A stretch of 64,000 bases of DNA, taken from positions 49,712,796 through 49,776,795 of the forward strand of contig OX485807.1 in assembly GCA_950295325.1 (NCBI GenBank). The letters are read 5' to 3'. Under the pieces are notes generated by a model that saw nothing but the letters and a program-made list of their open reading frames with translations, did not search any database and was not told the origin of the DNA. Positions 35,981 to 48,240 of this stretch are shown here, piece after piece (the stretch's first letter is position 1; each line of letters starts with the position of its first letter). A program made the translations under genes and the position numbers. This DNA is from Polytrichum commune (taxonomy: Eukaryota; Streptophyta; Polytrichopsida; Polytrichales; Polytrichaceae).

Positions 35981-36344
35981 GGATAACATTACCCAACCCA
36001 ATACTCTTAACTCCGGCGCGGAGTTCGATGCGGCTCCGATGCGGCTCCGGGGAGGTTCGGATGCCAGCTCCGGTGGGTTCGGGTGGGTTGGGGCAAAAAT
36101 TGCCCCCTATTTTTTTGATTGGGTGGGGCCTTACTTGATCTCATAAGGGGCCTCCTAGAGTAATTTGGGGCCGTAGAACCCAAATTTAGCAAAAAAAAAA
36201 CCAAAAAAAGTCATCAAGGGGCCAAAACGGGGAGGGCCAGAAAAATGGACCCACCGGAGCTAGCATCCGAACCTCCCCGGAGCCGCATCGGAGCCGCATC
36301 GAACTCCGCGCCGGAGTTAAGAGTATTGGGTTGGGTAATGTTAG
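35981..36344. mobile_element. Mutator-type MITE, apparently very young
   Basis: Perfect 11-bp flanking duplication GGCAAAAATGG (35970-35980 and 36345-36355). The inverted arms of about 93 bp start near 35985 and 36342 and differ at about one position. Arms are GC-rich, with tandem GATGCGGCTCC units, in contrast to the AT-rich host. The interior has no coding capacity. TSD length and long TIRs fit Mutator-like MITEs. Confidence 0.88.
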
Positions 36345-36689
36345 GGCAAAAATGGCAGAGGGACCATGGAGGTCGAGGTCCCCAAAATATAATTTTTAAG
36401 GCCTAATAAATGCACTGACATGGTCCAACGGGTTTTGCGTTGAGAGAGGCAAGAGAGGTGGTCTGGTAGGAAAAGGCAAGGGCCCATGTCAGAGAAATAC
36501 CATTTCAATAAATTTTCAATGAATCTACCTTTTAAGCGCCTTAATTATACCATAGCCCATGAGACATACCAGCACTACCTTGCCCTACCCCTTAAACCAG
36601 CTCACACGTGTTTCACCAAACAACGCGGGACATCTAGAACTCAAGAATTCAAGTGCAGATTTGTTTTTTTGGTCTACCAAATGTGATGT

Positions 36690-36850
36690 TTGGAATTTTG
36701 GGGCTTGTAATACACCGTTGGAAAGGTCTTGAAAATACCTTTCCAACGGTATATTACACACCCCAATATTCTTACAAAATGCACTTGCAAAACAAAAAAC
36801 AAAAATCTGTAGTGGTTTAGTGATTGCAGATCAGGGTAGTCAAAAGAAGT
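36690..36850. repeat. Relative of the CACTA-type MITE
   Basis: The hairpin arms 36698-36727 and 36737-36766 match the 29-bp core at 20021-20089, and the sub-terminal part is similar (AAAACAAAAATCTG, TGCAGATCAGGGT). Terminal CACTA motifs could not be found, so boundaries are uncertain. Confidence 0.75.
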
Positions 36851-37368
36851 GCAAAGGGAAATCTTCTAACATTAATTATCAAAGAATTGAAAATTAGTGT
36901 TGAGCAAGGTAGGGTACGTGGTAACAACATTAAATATAATCAAACACTAAATATCCTATTTAGTGTAGTGACAACACAAGGTACATGTCACATGTACAAA
37001 TTAAATTGCTCATTTTATTTTATTTAAAAAAAATTGTTGTGAGAAGATTTGCAAGCCACATCTTCGACACATTTAACAAGAAGTGAAGACAAGTGAAGCC
37101 CAAGAGAAGACAAGGAATGATCAAACTTAATTTTTTTTCACAATTGCCCTTTTTGGGCATGTATTAAAAAAATCAGCACCTCCACTTTTTGGTACATGGT
37201 CATTCTTCATGGTCCACACTCGGTGTACACCTAGTGAAGGGCCCATGAACCATGAAAACTAATATTTTAGTAACTCGGACCATGGAAGTCGTCCCATGAA
37301 GTCGTCCCACGCAAAATAGGCCTCTTACGTGGGACGACTTCATGGTCCATAGTGTAAACCGCCCCTCA

Positions 37369-38689
37369 GTAGCAGAATTTAGGTTAGAAGAATTGACAAG
37401 TGGGAGCAAGGGAAGGAGGGATTGTCTACAATGCAAGTAGTGGAAGTAACGCCGAGCAACACCATATCTAAGAGAAACTTAGACTGGTGGAGAGAGAAAG
37501 AGACCGCTAGTTGAAGAGACAACGACCAAAGAGGGTAGCCAGGGTAACAACAAAGAAAGTCACCGAGGCAACTAAAGCCGGGTTGGGGTAGAGGGCCACC
37601 AGCATAACCAGAGTCGGAGAGCCACCGAGAGTGGGCAAGGAACCACCGAGAACGGGAGGTAAGCTACTATGAACGAAAGGAGCAACCAACTTTATGAAGG
37701 GGGGGGGGGGCACCAAAGTATGAGAACCAAGTATTGGGAATGGTTATCATGGGGCCCCACAACCCGAGGGTATGCATTGATATTTAATTTGCAAGACACC
37801 TTAACAATTAGTGAACCACCCAACAATTAATGAGCCATCCCAACAATTAGTAAGCCACTCAGTGGATTGAATGACCTAGTGCCATTTAGATAATTTATAG
37901 GCCAAATAAATGAATAAGATATTATCATGTGGCGAACACCATGGTAGGAGATAGGCAAGTGAATGGAAGACATTACCTTATGGTAGATACTGAAGATCTT
38001 AGCTGAGTTAGGTCTATTGCATCTTGTTGGGTAAAGACAAAGGCTACATGCAATGGTGACAAAGTATGAGGTTACTATGGGTAGGCTATAACCGGCCAAG
38101 GACATTACCTAGTAAGGATAAAGAGTTTACCTTACCAAAGTAAATGAATAAATCGTAAAGATTATTTGTGTACAAGATAGACTAAGAGCATACATTCAAA
38201 ACATACAACCTATCTTGATGATGTGTTGATGTTAAGTTAATCTATGTGGTTGAATCTTGAGATAAGTTGCCAGGTCCATCACAGATGAAGGTGGTGATCA
38301 CAGTTGTGAAGTTTGGCATGATGATTGTAAGTTTTTTTAAATGAAATAAATTTGAGATCATCACATGCATAATTTATGGAAATTAAAGGCGATGCCGTTA
38401 CTCAGAAAACATTACCCATGACATTGTCTTAATTATGAGCCATTAACTACTTGCCAAGCTTTTGAGCTTCACAATTGATTTAGAGTATGGAATTAGAATG
38501 ATAGTTGTCCACACACACACATAGGATTGAATTACACATGACTGAGAAAGTATAATGGACCATGAGAGTGGATATTAGGTTTCATGAAGAAGAAGTGAAG
38601 GAGTATAAGACCTAGATTGTTATTAAAGTCCTTATCAAATGTGACATTAATCCCTATAGACACTAGCTCAATCTTCCTTGAGGCCTAGT
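37369..38689. other. Spacer without recognisable gene
   Basis: Includes a poly-G run (about 37699-37709). No domain was seen in the short frames on either strand. Confidence 0.5.
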
Positions 38690-39045
38690 TCCCTGGGTTG
38701 GTTTCTTAGGTAAGTTTGAAGCCTAACAAAAAAACATCAAGTACAATTTCCTAGTGAAACGGCAAGTGGGAACAAGGGGTTGTCTCCCCTCTAGACTACC
38801 AATTCTTGAGAAATGGTGGGGGTCGATTTTGGGAGCCAATGAGAATGTGCAACACAAGTTCTTGCATATTTTAAAATTGATATTTTGGTCAATTTGTTAA
38901 TTGATCAACTTTGAGGTTTGCATGACCTTGCAACTCTTCAACCCGCCACATGTCACTAAACTAGCAAAAACACCGGTTCACTTGCACATGTAGTGTGACT
39001 GCAAGTTTCAAAACACCTGGTTTCGCCTCTCTGGTACGAGACGAC
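38690..39045. repeat. Dispersed repeat, copy 2 (inverted)
   Basis: Inverted relative of 31090-31420. The right part (AGTTTCAAAACACC, TCACTTGCACATGTAGTGTG) and left part (ATTTTGGGAGCCAAT) both match. Confidence 0.75.
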
Positions 39046-39154
39046 TATTCATGCAAAACCTCCAATTCCAAGCATGTGTGACCTCTACTGGATAAACAAG
39101 GTTGGTTTTCTTTTCGGTGACTTCCTTTGTGGTCCTTTTAAGATGGTCTTCTTT

Positions 39155-39668
39155 GTGGCTTTCTTTGAGTCTTTCATGCAAACCAATGACATGTGCACGT
39201 TCGTTCATGTGGGCCTTGAGAATATAATCACGAAATACCCCAACCTAGTGTAGATTCATACTTTAACACGAATCTCCTATAGTTATACTCTCAGGGCCCA
39301 CATGAATGAACAGACACATCGCTTTGATAATGTTGTGGACGTTGCCCCGGTGCTTGAGAATTTTTTGATCCCGATTCCCACTACAACCACCACAAAGCGA
39401 GACAAATTGAATGTGGTTCTTTGAGTCTTTCCTACAAACCAATTACATGTATGCATCCGTCCATATGGGCCCTGAGAATATAATCACGAAATGCCCCAAC
39501 CTAGTACAAATTCAGACTTAACACGAGCCTCCTATAGTTACACTCTCAAGGCCCACATGAATGAACAAACACATCGCTTGATAATGTTGTGAACGTTGGC
39601 CCGGTGCTTGGGAATTTCTTGATCCCGATTCCCACTGCAGCCACCACGAGGCGAGGCAAATTGAATGT
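39155..39668. repeat. Tandem duplication of a ~255-bp unit
   Basis: Units at about 39155-39415 and 39418-39668 share GAGAATATAATCACGAAAT, CCCCAACCTAGT, CTCCTATAGTTA, GCCCACATGAATGAAC and TCTTGATCCCGATTCCCACT-like blocks in order, with about 10% difference by eye. Confidence 0.85.
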
Positions 39669-39831
39669 ATGAATGGATGCGTGTCAGACACAAACTCGTG
39701 CATGAAACGAAGCGAAGCAAAGCAGCAACGCGATTGTTGCCCAATGATGATGATGATGGGGAGGAAGGTTTCCGGTGTGGTTTACTTTGTGGTGTTTTCT
39801 TGTCGTGACTGTCAGGCTAGTGTCAATCGCG

Positions 39832-39925
39832 TGTCCACACACACAGACACAGACACAGACACACACAGAGCGAAAAAGGAACTGAACGCTGCCAGTGCCG
39901 TCAAGTACTACTACTACTATTACTA
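39832..39925. repeat. (CA)n/(CAGA)n and (TAC)n microsatellites
   Basis: Compound CACACAGACACAGACACA run followed by a TACTACTACTATTACTAC run. No gene context. Confidence 0.85.
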
Positions 39926-39929
39926 CTGA

Positions 39930-42900
39930 GCCCACATAGTGCTCGGATCCTACAGTCGGAGGCCCGCCTCAGGGTTCACGTGGATGCATGTGGCATGGAA
40001 TCAAAGCAGTTGTGATTCGATCGAATTGTGTTACCACTGTTTCCTGGATTTTTGATCCCCAACAGGAACATAATATAATTTGATTGCGATGACTCCACCG
40101 TACTGCTGATGCTGCTGGTTCATCGCACCAATTGGTGGCACATGAAGTGGAAGAAGGGCAGGCTAAAAGTTTGACGTAAGGTGGTGAGTTGCACCTAGTA
40201 TCATAATCGTGACTCATTATAAACTCTAATGGTATATGTACATACCCAAGTCTGAAATGTACATATATGAAAGAGAACCATTATGGGTCATCGATGAGTT
40301 TCATTGCAAGAGTTCGGAAGATGTTCATCTTGACTTCAGAACTAACAAGTTCGATTCTCGTCACTACTAGCATACAAGAGTTGGGCATAACACATCATAC
40401 ATCAATGAGAATCTATCATCGTGGTAGATTTATATATCTTTTCAAGTCTCGTATATTTATAGTGTATGTTCCTTATTTGGATTTGATGAAGACGGTTCAT
40501 GTAATTTTCATTTTGTTATTGTATGTATGGATGTTCTTGATAAACCATTTCTAGCCATGGCCACCTAGGCATCAATTCAATCCCAAATGTTTGTGCTATT
40601 TATAGCATCTTTGACACATGTATCAGCCTCAAAGAGCCCCAAACTAGTATTATTAACCACAAACCTATACGATAAAACTCCTTGAGCATGGTTGAAGTTC
40701 CACAAGGTTCCACGTCTGCCCTTGTTATAAATGTGTTTTTTTCCATGCAATAAACACTCAATGGTTGCTTTCATAATAAGAACACATAACATTTTTCACA
40801 TCCAATGAGTGTTCTCTTCATAATATTCTCACACGTTTGGAGTTTTAGGCTACTTACATTGCATCATTCAACTTGCCTTGCAAATCCGTGAGCCTGGGGA
40901 ATACATGCGAATTGTGCCCTCTTTATTGTGGAGGATTTCCCATGGATTCTAGATTCATGTTGAACATTTTGCAGTCGTTTGTGGTATGATGGCCAAGTGT
41001 GAGGTATTGCCTACCTTCCGGCAAGTGGGTGATACTACTTGTGAATAATGGTTTGCAAATATCTTAAATTTTTATAACTTCGAAATATTTTGGGCGAATG
41101 CACGAGACTCTATACCTTTTAAGTTGTACGTACCAATTCCTTTGTTTCTTATATAGACAACTTAGAATCTTCTAGAAAGCTTTCATTTGGTCAGAGAAGC
41201 ACTAGTCGGAAAGTTGGGTCCTTGTGACATCTTTTTCAACACTAATAAACACAAATGGCCAAGCATGACATGTGTGGTCCATTGAGGCCATCTATGTCAA
41301 CCATCAATCATCCTGAACATGTCTATGTTTTGGACAAGGTCACTCTCAAAAAATAATTATTAAACATTGGTAATTTTCAAAGGTATTTTATAAATTAAAT
41401 ATTTACGAATATCACAATAAAAAGCATGCATAACATGGTGGCAAGCCTCCACCTACCATATCTTAGGTATATAACCACCTACAAGGCTAGGGTAACGGTG
41501 GTGGCTAGAGGATTTGAATCTTGAACCTCATAGCCCCCACTTGGATTCTTTAGCCATCCACATGTGCAAGAGAGTGCATCAAACCTTTATATATGGCAAG
41601 GCCGCTTTTACCTTGAAATACGAGGATTTATCGAGTAAAGCACCTCTCATCCATCCAACATAAAAACTTGTCCCCTACAAATATTTGGCATATTCGTCTT
41701 CAATGATTTGGACTAGACTAATTTGGGGTCTTTAAACCTAAATCTGGTGTTTAAATAACTAAAATATTACACATGGATCATTTATTATTTCAATGCTTCT
41801 ATGTTGGATGAATGAATGACATATTTGTATGCAATAATTCCCTCTCTCCCACCTTAGTAAATACTTATGAAGGTGACTCACATCTAGATCTATATCTATA
41901 AGATCTCTAAAACTAAACAGAGATAGAACATTCAATAAAAAATTTGAATAGGGGAAATACATCATTGTAAGAAAACCTCTAAACTAAACAAAGAGAGAGC
42001 ATTCCTCTATGTGCATTCAATAATATACATGGAATCTATATCTAATGAGTAAACATAATATCTAGATTTATTGAGTAGCCAAAATAATAAGAAAATCTTC
42101 ACAAACCTTTTGCATGACAGAGATGTGACACAACTCCCATATATGGAAGAAAAATCATTAAACTCTATTTATCCTTGTTGGCTTCAACACAAAGTTTTTA
42201 ATGCCATGGAGCCCTACGTTTCCATGTCAAAGTGTCTAGCCTTCCTTCTAGTGAAGGTTACCGATTTGTTCACTACTAGGATTCTAGGGCCAAGGTGGTA
42301 GAAATTTTGACTCTTTTTTATTTATTGAAAATGGCTAATATGACTACAATCACTATAGTGACCAAATCTGACATCTGCAATCAAATAGTTGTCATTTGGG
42401 TCATGCTACAATGACCATGGTCATTTTCATACTTTTTATGTTGTAAGGATATTATATTGCATATATTTTGAGACCTTGTGCCGCATGACCCACTTTTGTT
42501 ATATTTTGTTTTGATTATAGGAAGGTGAATTCCATGGTAAAAAATTTAACATTTTAAAATACATACAAAGTAGTGAGTCAAATCTACTGATATGTAGGGC
42601 CAAACATGGCTTCTCCAAGTGCCTAGGGTGCCAGCCTAGAAGAAGTGGATGCAGGAAGGCTTGACCCCATGACCTCATGGATCCCAAACCAAGCCCTTAG
42701 CCATCAACTCTACTCACATGTGCACATAACTACACTAAATATGATATTTAATGTCACTTAACATTTGGAATTATGCAATGCTATATTTTTTTATTGTATA
42801 TCTCATATTTTACCAACAAGTGTGAAATTGGTACTCTATATACCTATTATGTAATTATGACATAGAGTTACCATATACTCTGCAAATTTGTGTAGGTTTC

Positions 42901-43426
42901 ATATGATTTTTTAAAATTATTAATTAGACTCTTTATAGGTTTATGGATCTATGGATTTTTTGAATTTATTCAAGTTATTTAACTTGCCTAAAAGACTCAT
43001 TTATTTAAATACATAGCAAATTTTTGTAGGTCGCATATGATTTTTTATTTTTTGAAAGAAAAATTGGAGACTTATTAGCTTTTACTAGATCTATATATAT
43101 ATATATATATATATAATTTTTGGAAATTTTTGAAGTCATTTGACATGCTTGAAAGTCTATCTTAGGCTTTGAGGATTTGCCATGGTTGTAGCTCAAACAA
43201 CAAGGAGCTTACAAAGTGACCATATATGTGCATGAATGAGCATAACTTTTTATAAATAAGATGGTGGGTTCAAACACACACTTGCATTTGACACAAATGG
43301 CCCTTTGGTGTGAGAGTGACCATTTGGGATATGGCTACTTGGACACAAAGGACCATTATGTCAAATACAAGTGTGTGTACCCACCATCCTAGTACACCGT
43401 TTATGGTATTCAGTGTCATGTACACT
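39930..43426. other. Spacer without recognisable gene
   Basis: AT-rich, with an (AT)n microsatellite at 43092-43115. No conserved domain was found in the short open frames. Possible decayed repeats, boundaries not seen. Confidence 0.5.
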
Positions 43427-44480
43427 AATTGCAAAGGACCTAAACTAGTTGCCTAGAGGTCTTAAAGTGTCATGCCCGGTAATTGCCAATATGATTGCAT
43501 TCATCAACATAAGTAACTTCTTATAGTGAAAAGATATGTACATTATGACATTTCAAGTAGCTCACCAGGATACATTAGATGGTAGTCTTGTGTTTCAATA
43601 TGCAAGGGGAAGATACTTTTGAGCGTACTAATGGCAAGTATCATGTGTTTATATTTTAGTATGCAAGAGGAAGGTATTCTTGAGCATACCAATGGCAAGT
43701 GTCATTTGTGAACACTTCATGGCCACTTCACACACGAGCCAAGAGCCGTGACCATGAAATTGTGAGAGCCCAAAAGAAAGTGTCCAAAGGCCGTCCCAAC
43801 ACACCTCCAAAATCATGTAGTGTGGTCACGGACCCTCAAGTGCAGTGTGAAGTCACATGTGACCGGGCCCTCAACCAACTGCTATTCCAATGAATTTCTA
43901 CTCATGCGGGTCCTCACACATGATAAAAATAGAGTAAATCAACAGTCGTGAGCACTCGGAGTGCCATGGTCTCCCGGTTTGGTGTTATGCCTACCTCCAA
44001 GAGGTGGTTTTTGAAAACAATCCAAGTGACCATGAAACATGATCCATTCGATGCCACGTAGGACTTCATGTAAGCTTTACATCCATCATCTTGCATTCAC
44101 ATACTCCGTTGGTCCCTCAAGCGTAGTGTGAAACGAACTTGGACCAACTCTGTCTTTTCCACCAATGACGGTGCTTGAAGTGAAATGGTCACGGGCTCTC
44201 AGTCTCGTGGCCCTTAGTCAACTTGTAGACCATGGTGTAACGTAGGCATGCAACTCATAACACTATTGAACATGCTCATGCCAAGATCTTAGTAAGCACA
44301 CTTGAATGCCAAGTGTCATGAGGCGACAACTGTGATGGTGACGCTGGTAAGCATCCATGGAACCCAGCATACGGCTCAAATAAGGTAAGTGACACTATTA
44401 CACATGTGACACTGCATGCCATAAATGGTGTAGGTGGTGTTATGTGTGCAGTGGCAGTGCATGAATTATTATACACATAT
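43427..44480. repeat. Dispersed repeat interrupted by TIR element copy 2
   Basis: The outer parts 43427-43717 and 44214-44480 together match 47017-47470, with shared TGCCTAGAGGTCT, ATTGCCAATATGAT, TATGCAAG, AAGTGTCATGAGG and TAAATGACGCTATTACA-like blocks. The interval between them is the TIR element. Confidence 0.8.
43718..44213. mobile_element. Non-autonomous TIR element, copy 2 (inverted)
   Basis: Begins CATGGCCACTTCACACACGA and ends with the inverted CCGTGACC/GAGACTGAG motif (GGTCACGGGCTCTCAGTCTC). About 80% similar by eye to 22866-23342 in opposite orientation. The uninterrupted relative of its host repeat at 47017-47470 marks the insertion limits. Confidence 0.8.
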
Positions 44481-44965
44481 ATATATAGGATATTCTATTA
44501 TTGATTGAGCTCATAATAAATGGGTGTAACTCCAATTCATGATAGTTCTAAATTCCAATCTGGAGCCCAGCAATGGTACTGGTACCTGAAAGTGATGCTG
44601 GTGGACATGTGAATGGCATGCCTAATGCAAAATGCACGTGACAGTTAGCTAGCTTTATTGTGGGGCACAGTGATGGGCTCCTATTGGTCCCAACAATGAC
44701 TAGACGCCAACTTCTTGGAGCTTGGCCCAACCCTAGTATATTCAAGACTCTATAAATGTTACAGGTCGGGAGCAGCGAAAAAAAAAATAACATATATAGA
44801 ATTATAGTAAGTAACACTTAATAGAATCCATACCGTTGATTTATAACATTTATAGAAATAACACTTAAATTTTTCAAAAATGAAGTACATAACGTTTTAT
44901 ACTAATGAAAAATGAAAGTACGGATGATAATACATAATTCAACTGAACTAATTGAAAGAACTAAT
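44481..44965. other. Spacer without recognisable gene
   Basis: Contains an A-rich tract near 44780. Nothing else recognised. Confidence 0.5.
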
Positions 44966-45762
44966 CTATGTAGTAGGAACTTGACGAGATTCTTCCAACG
45001 AAACTAACCGAAAGAGAGAGTTTATAATAGTTTGACGAGAAGCTTCCAAATGATGAGATGGAACTTCCTTTTGGAGTCTTTGAGTGATCTTGATGTGTCA
45101 TAGGGCATCATTTGGTCTTTGTTCAAAGTATTTTTTCAAAGTCTATAGAGAACGCTCAGCAACACTAAATCCTACAACTTCTTCTACCACATCAACCATA
45201 ACCTCATCAACGTCAATTTCTTGATGTTATGAGGAATACATATCCAAAAACTCCTCATCGGTAGGTTCATAGGGGTTGTTTAACTCCATCTCATAATTGA
45301 GGCGTTCACGAGCATTCACCACGTCACCCACCTCACTATCAGATGACAACAACGTTAGTTGATGAAGTAGAGTAGCAACTTCATCAACCTCTACCAAGTG
45401 CCTAGCTTCCTCTATCTCCTCTCAATAGAGATCGAAAGAACACTTGTGTGCCTCCAACAATTTTGAATTGCTCGCAAAGAACATGGGATAAATGTGATTA
45501 CATGTTCAAAATGTATGCCCTCATATATTATTACCTTGATTTTCTCAAAATTAACACCTATAGAGGTACAATTAACAAAGAAGGGAGTAGAGCATATTAT
45601 AACACTTAACACATAACACTCACTAGTCTTACCAATTGTGTTTTTGTAGGGGAGTAAAATTTTCTTAACATGTATGAAACTATAATGCTTATAGGGGTAA
45701 CACTTATAGAGTCTTGATTGTACCAAGGCAAAAGGGGGTCTAGTCATAACTACACTTTTCAT
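44966..45762 (-). pseudogene. pogo/Tigger-type (Tc1/mariner) transposase remnant
   Basis: Minus strand, two overlapping frames. The upstream frame (45762-45412) ends with FEKIKVIIYEGIHF and RAIQNCWRHTSVL, resembling the conserved segment after the DDE domain of pogo-type transposases. After a frameshift near 45.42 kb the next frame reads an acidic stretch with NARERLNYEMELNNPYEPTD, then VEEVVGFSVAERSL, TLKKYFEQRP and LVSLEESRQ, like the pogo C-terminal tail. Three stops interrupt it. The DDE catalytic core was not found. The family moves by cut and paste into TA sites; this copy is dead. Confidence 0.6.
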
Positions 45763-47016
45763 AGCTTTGTGGTGAATTTATTTCAAGTGGGTTTCTCTAC
45801 ACTCACCATTTATGGTAGTGTCATGTGTACTATGGTAGATAGACCATTTCCGATAACCCCCTCACTCTTAATAAAAAAATCAAATCAAATAGGAAGTAAC
45901 ATATGTGTCCAGGTACCAACATGCAGTGTTCAAGTTTGAAGTGTGCACATGCATTTCAATGTGAAGGGCTTCAATATAATCACACTTCACTCAAACTTTC
46001 AAACTTTTTGCAACACTTCACGCATGAAAAAAGACTTGATATTGGCCGTTTTGTATTGAATATGGAAATAATATGATGTCTCATTGTATTGAAGAAGTAC
46101 ATGCAATAAATGATGCACTAAAATTATTTAGATTCCCTACATAATGTACTTAATCATCATTCAACTTCAAAGGCAGAGCCCTCCAGTTTTTGGTCAATTT
46201 CCAAGTGTTGGAAATTCTAGCCCAATCCATATTTTCCATCGGAAGACCGCATAATGACACTCACATTAATGCATCCAATGCTTCAAGTTTCAATCGACTT
46301 CTCCGATCACTCTTCACCCAATTCTATTTGGAAAATCCACGTTGTACTTGCCAAGCCGAAGTTGCAATCAGTGCCGAGTCGAAGTTGCAGAGTTGAAATT
46401 GCAAGAGTTATTGGAATTCGGAAGTGTATGCTAGAGTGCCAAGATTGGAGTCCATCTATGTTTCTATTTGCAAATTGCAGCCACTATATTTTGTGACAGG
46501 CAGGTTTTGGAGAAGCATTCATTGTGAAGGGTGGAAACTTTCACGTGTTGAAGACTTCAATATTGAATATTGCCGGCATGCATGTGAGCCCATTAGTTGT
46601 ATGTTGATCATGGTTAACCATGATGTGACAGAGGGTGTTATGCCTCCTTTCCTCACTCTTAATGTATAGAGTCTCCTAAACCCGTGTAGTTCCACACATG
46701 TAGTTGTCATTATCTACCATGACATAAACATTAAGTTAAAAGGGCACAAATTTGGGTTCCTTGGAAAAGGGCACTAATTGTAATCAAGTTTTTGTGTCCC
46801 AGTTAACGAAAATAGGTTGATCTATGTGGTAAATATGGGTTGGGAGAGAATCTTGCCTTTTATTTATGATAATTTTGAAATTGAAAATAAATCTCTATTT
46901 TCTTGTTAAATGTTGTGATATCAATATCTAGACCCATGATGAATCACTTGTACTACACTTATACGACACTTATGCAAAATTCCTTACAATTAACAAAAAT
47001 GGTTATGTCTACCTTA
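45763..47016. other. Spacer without recognisable gene
   Basis: Several frames of 60-80 codons between 46190 and 46710 overlap each other on both strands and show no domain. The 5' part of the pogo-like element, if present, is not recognisable here. Confidence 0.45.
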
Positions 47017-47470
47017 TTTGCGAAGGGCCTAAACTACATGCCTAGAGGTCTCAAAGTGTCATCTCCATTAATTGCCAATATGATACTAGTTGTTGACACA
47101 AGTAATTTCTTTAGCATAAACTTATTTACATTATGACATTTAGTGTAGCCCATTGGGATACTTGAGATGGTAGTTTTGTGTTATAGTATGCAAGGGAAAG
47201 ATATTATCAAGCATACGAATGGCTAGTGTCATATGTGTACTTTACTCAACTTTCAGACCATTTTGTGACATATGCATACACCTCATTACATTATTGAACA
47301 TACTCATGGCAAGATATTAGAAAGCGCACTTAAACGCCAAGTGTCATGAGGTGACATTAATGATGAAGTTGTTGATTAATAGTGTAACCTAGAATAAACT
47401 TCAAAACATGTAAATGACGCTATTACATACGTAACACTAAATACCACAACTGATGTAATTCAAGGCTTTT
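47017..47470. repeat. Uninterrupted copy of the dispersed repeat (empty site)
   Basis: Matches the two halves 43427-43717 and 44214-44480 end to end. The junction equivalent to the TIR insertion is at about 47240-47250 (GTGTACTTTACTCAAC). Confidence 0.8.
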
Positions 47471-47930
47471 GATGTTAATTTAGGGGTTATTTAGTCTGAA
47501 AATAGATTTATATATATTATAATAAAATGAAATATGTTTAGTTTCAAGATATAGTGGTAGAAGCCCAACTCAAAGATCAAAGAGGTGGGTATCTAGCCTT
47601 GGCCATTGGTCCTTGTCGCCCTTACAATCATTTCTTCTTCTTCCTCTTTTCAATTTTATTTCTTTTGAGAAAACTAATGCAAGACTTCTTCTTTTTGTTC
47701 TTGTTGAGAGAGGCTGGGAGGTCAAAAGACCAACACCAAAGTGGATTGAAAACCAGCACTAAAAGACAAACCAACTTGAACCAAAGGAACCCAAGCCAAG
47801 GACAAACTCCAAACGGTGGGGCCAAGCACCGATAAAGGAAGATCAAATGGGTTTCCAATGCATGAGAAGCACAACATTGTACAGTCTGACACCATAGTTT
47901 AACAAGGTCCAAAACTTGTTAAGGGTTGCA
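47471..47930. other. Spacer without recognisable gene
   Basis: Frame 47554-47835 on + has a Phe/Leu-rich start and a basic tail, derived from a T-rich tract; no domain. Nothing else recognised. Confidence 0.5.
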
Positions 47931-48093
47931 TAACATTATTGAGATTCATAACAATGTTATGTGGGACTGACAATATTCCACGTGATATTCCCAAATATTC
48001 TCCATTGTCAGACTAGATGTGAAGAATATTTGGGAATATCATGTGGAATATTGTCAGTCCCACATAACAATGTTACGAATCTCAATAATGTTA
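47931..48093. mobile_element. Hairpin MITE, copy 2 (complete)
   Basis: The arms 47931-48000 and 48024-48093 are almost exact inverted complements over 70 bp (starting TAACATTATTGAGATTCATA) around a 23-nt loop. Related copies are at 48241 and 24658. The element is essentially one long palindrome. Confidence 0.85.
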
Positions 48094-48240
48094 TGTGTGT
48101 TGAGATTATTTCTTGCATAGACTTAACTTCAAAAGCCATCACCCAAGCTAGTGATACCACTCCCACTTGAGGTGGGCTGGAATTGAAACCAATGAGCACA
48201 TGTGTTTATAGAAAGAGAATTTTGGAACGGAGATGATTCA

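Larger units (their letters stand above)
35871..37365. mobile_element. PIF/Harbinger-like TIR element carrying nested MITEs
   Basis: Ends: GGGGCGGTTTACACTATGGA at 35871 and its inverted complement ending 37365, extending to about 30 bp of TIR (through ACCATGAAGT). TCA lies immediately outside both ends (35868-35870 and 37366-37368), fitting a 3-bp duplication of TNA type. The 1495-bp body lacks a transposase. It contains the MITE 35981-36344 and a CACTA-type hairpin relative (36690-36850). A GACGACTTCATGG motif repeats inside the right end. Superfamily is inferred from TSD length and G-rich TIR only. Confidence 0.7.

Noticed and set aside
39155..39668. LTR pair of a short retroelement
   Set aside because: The two units are directly adjacent with no internal region, PBS or PPT, so a simple tandem duplication is more likely.
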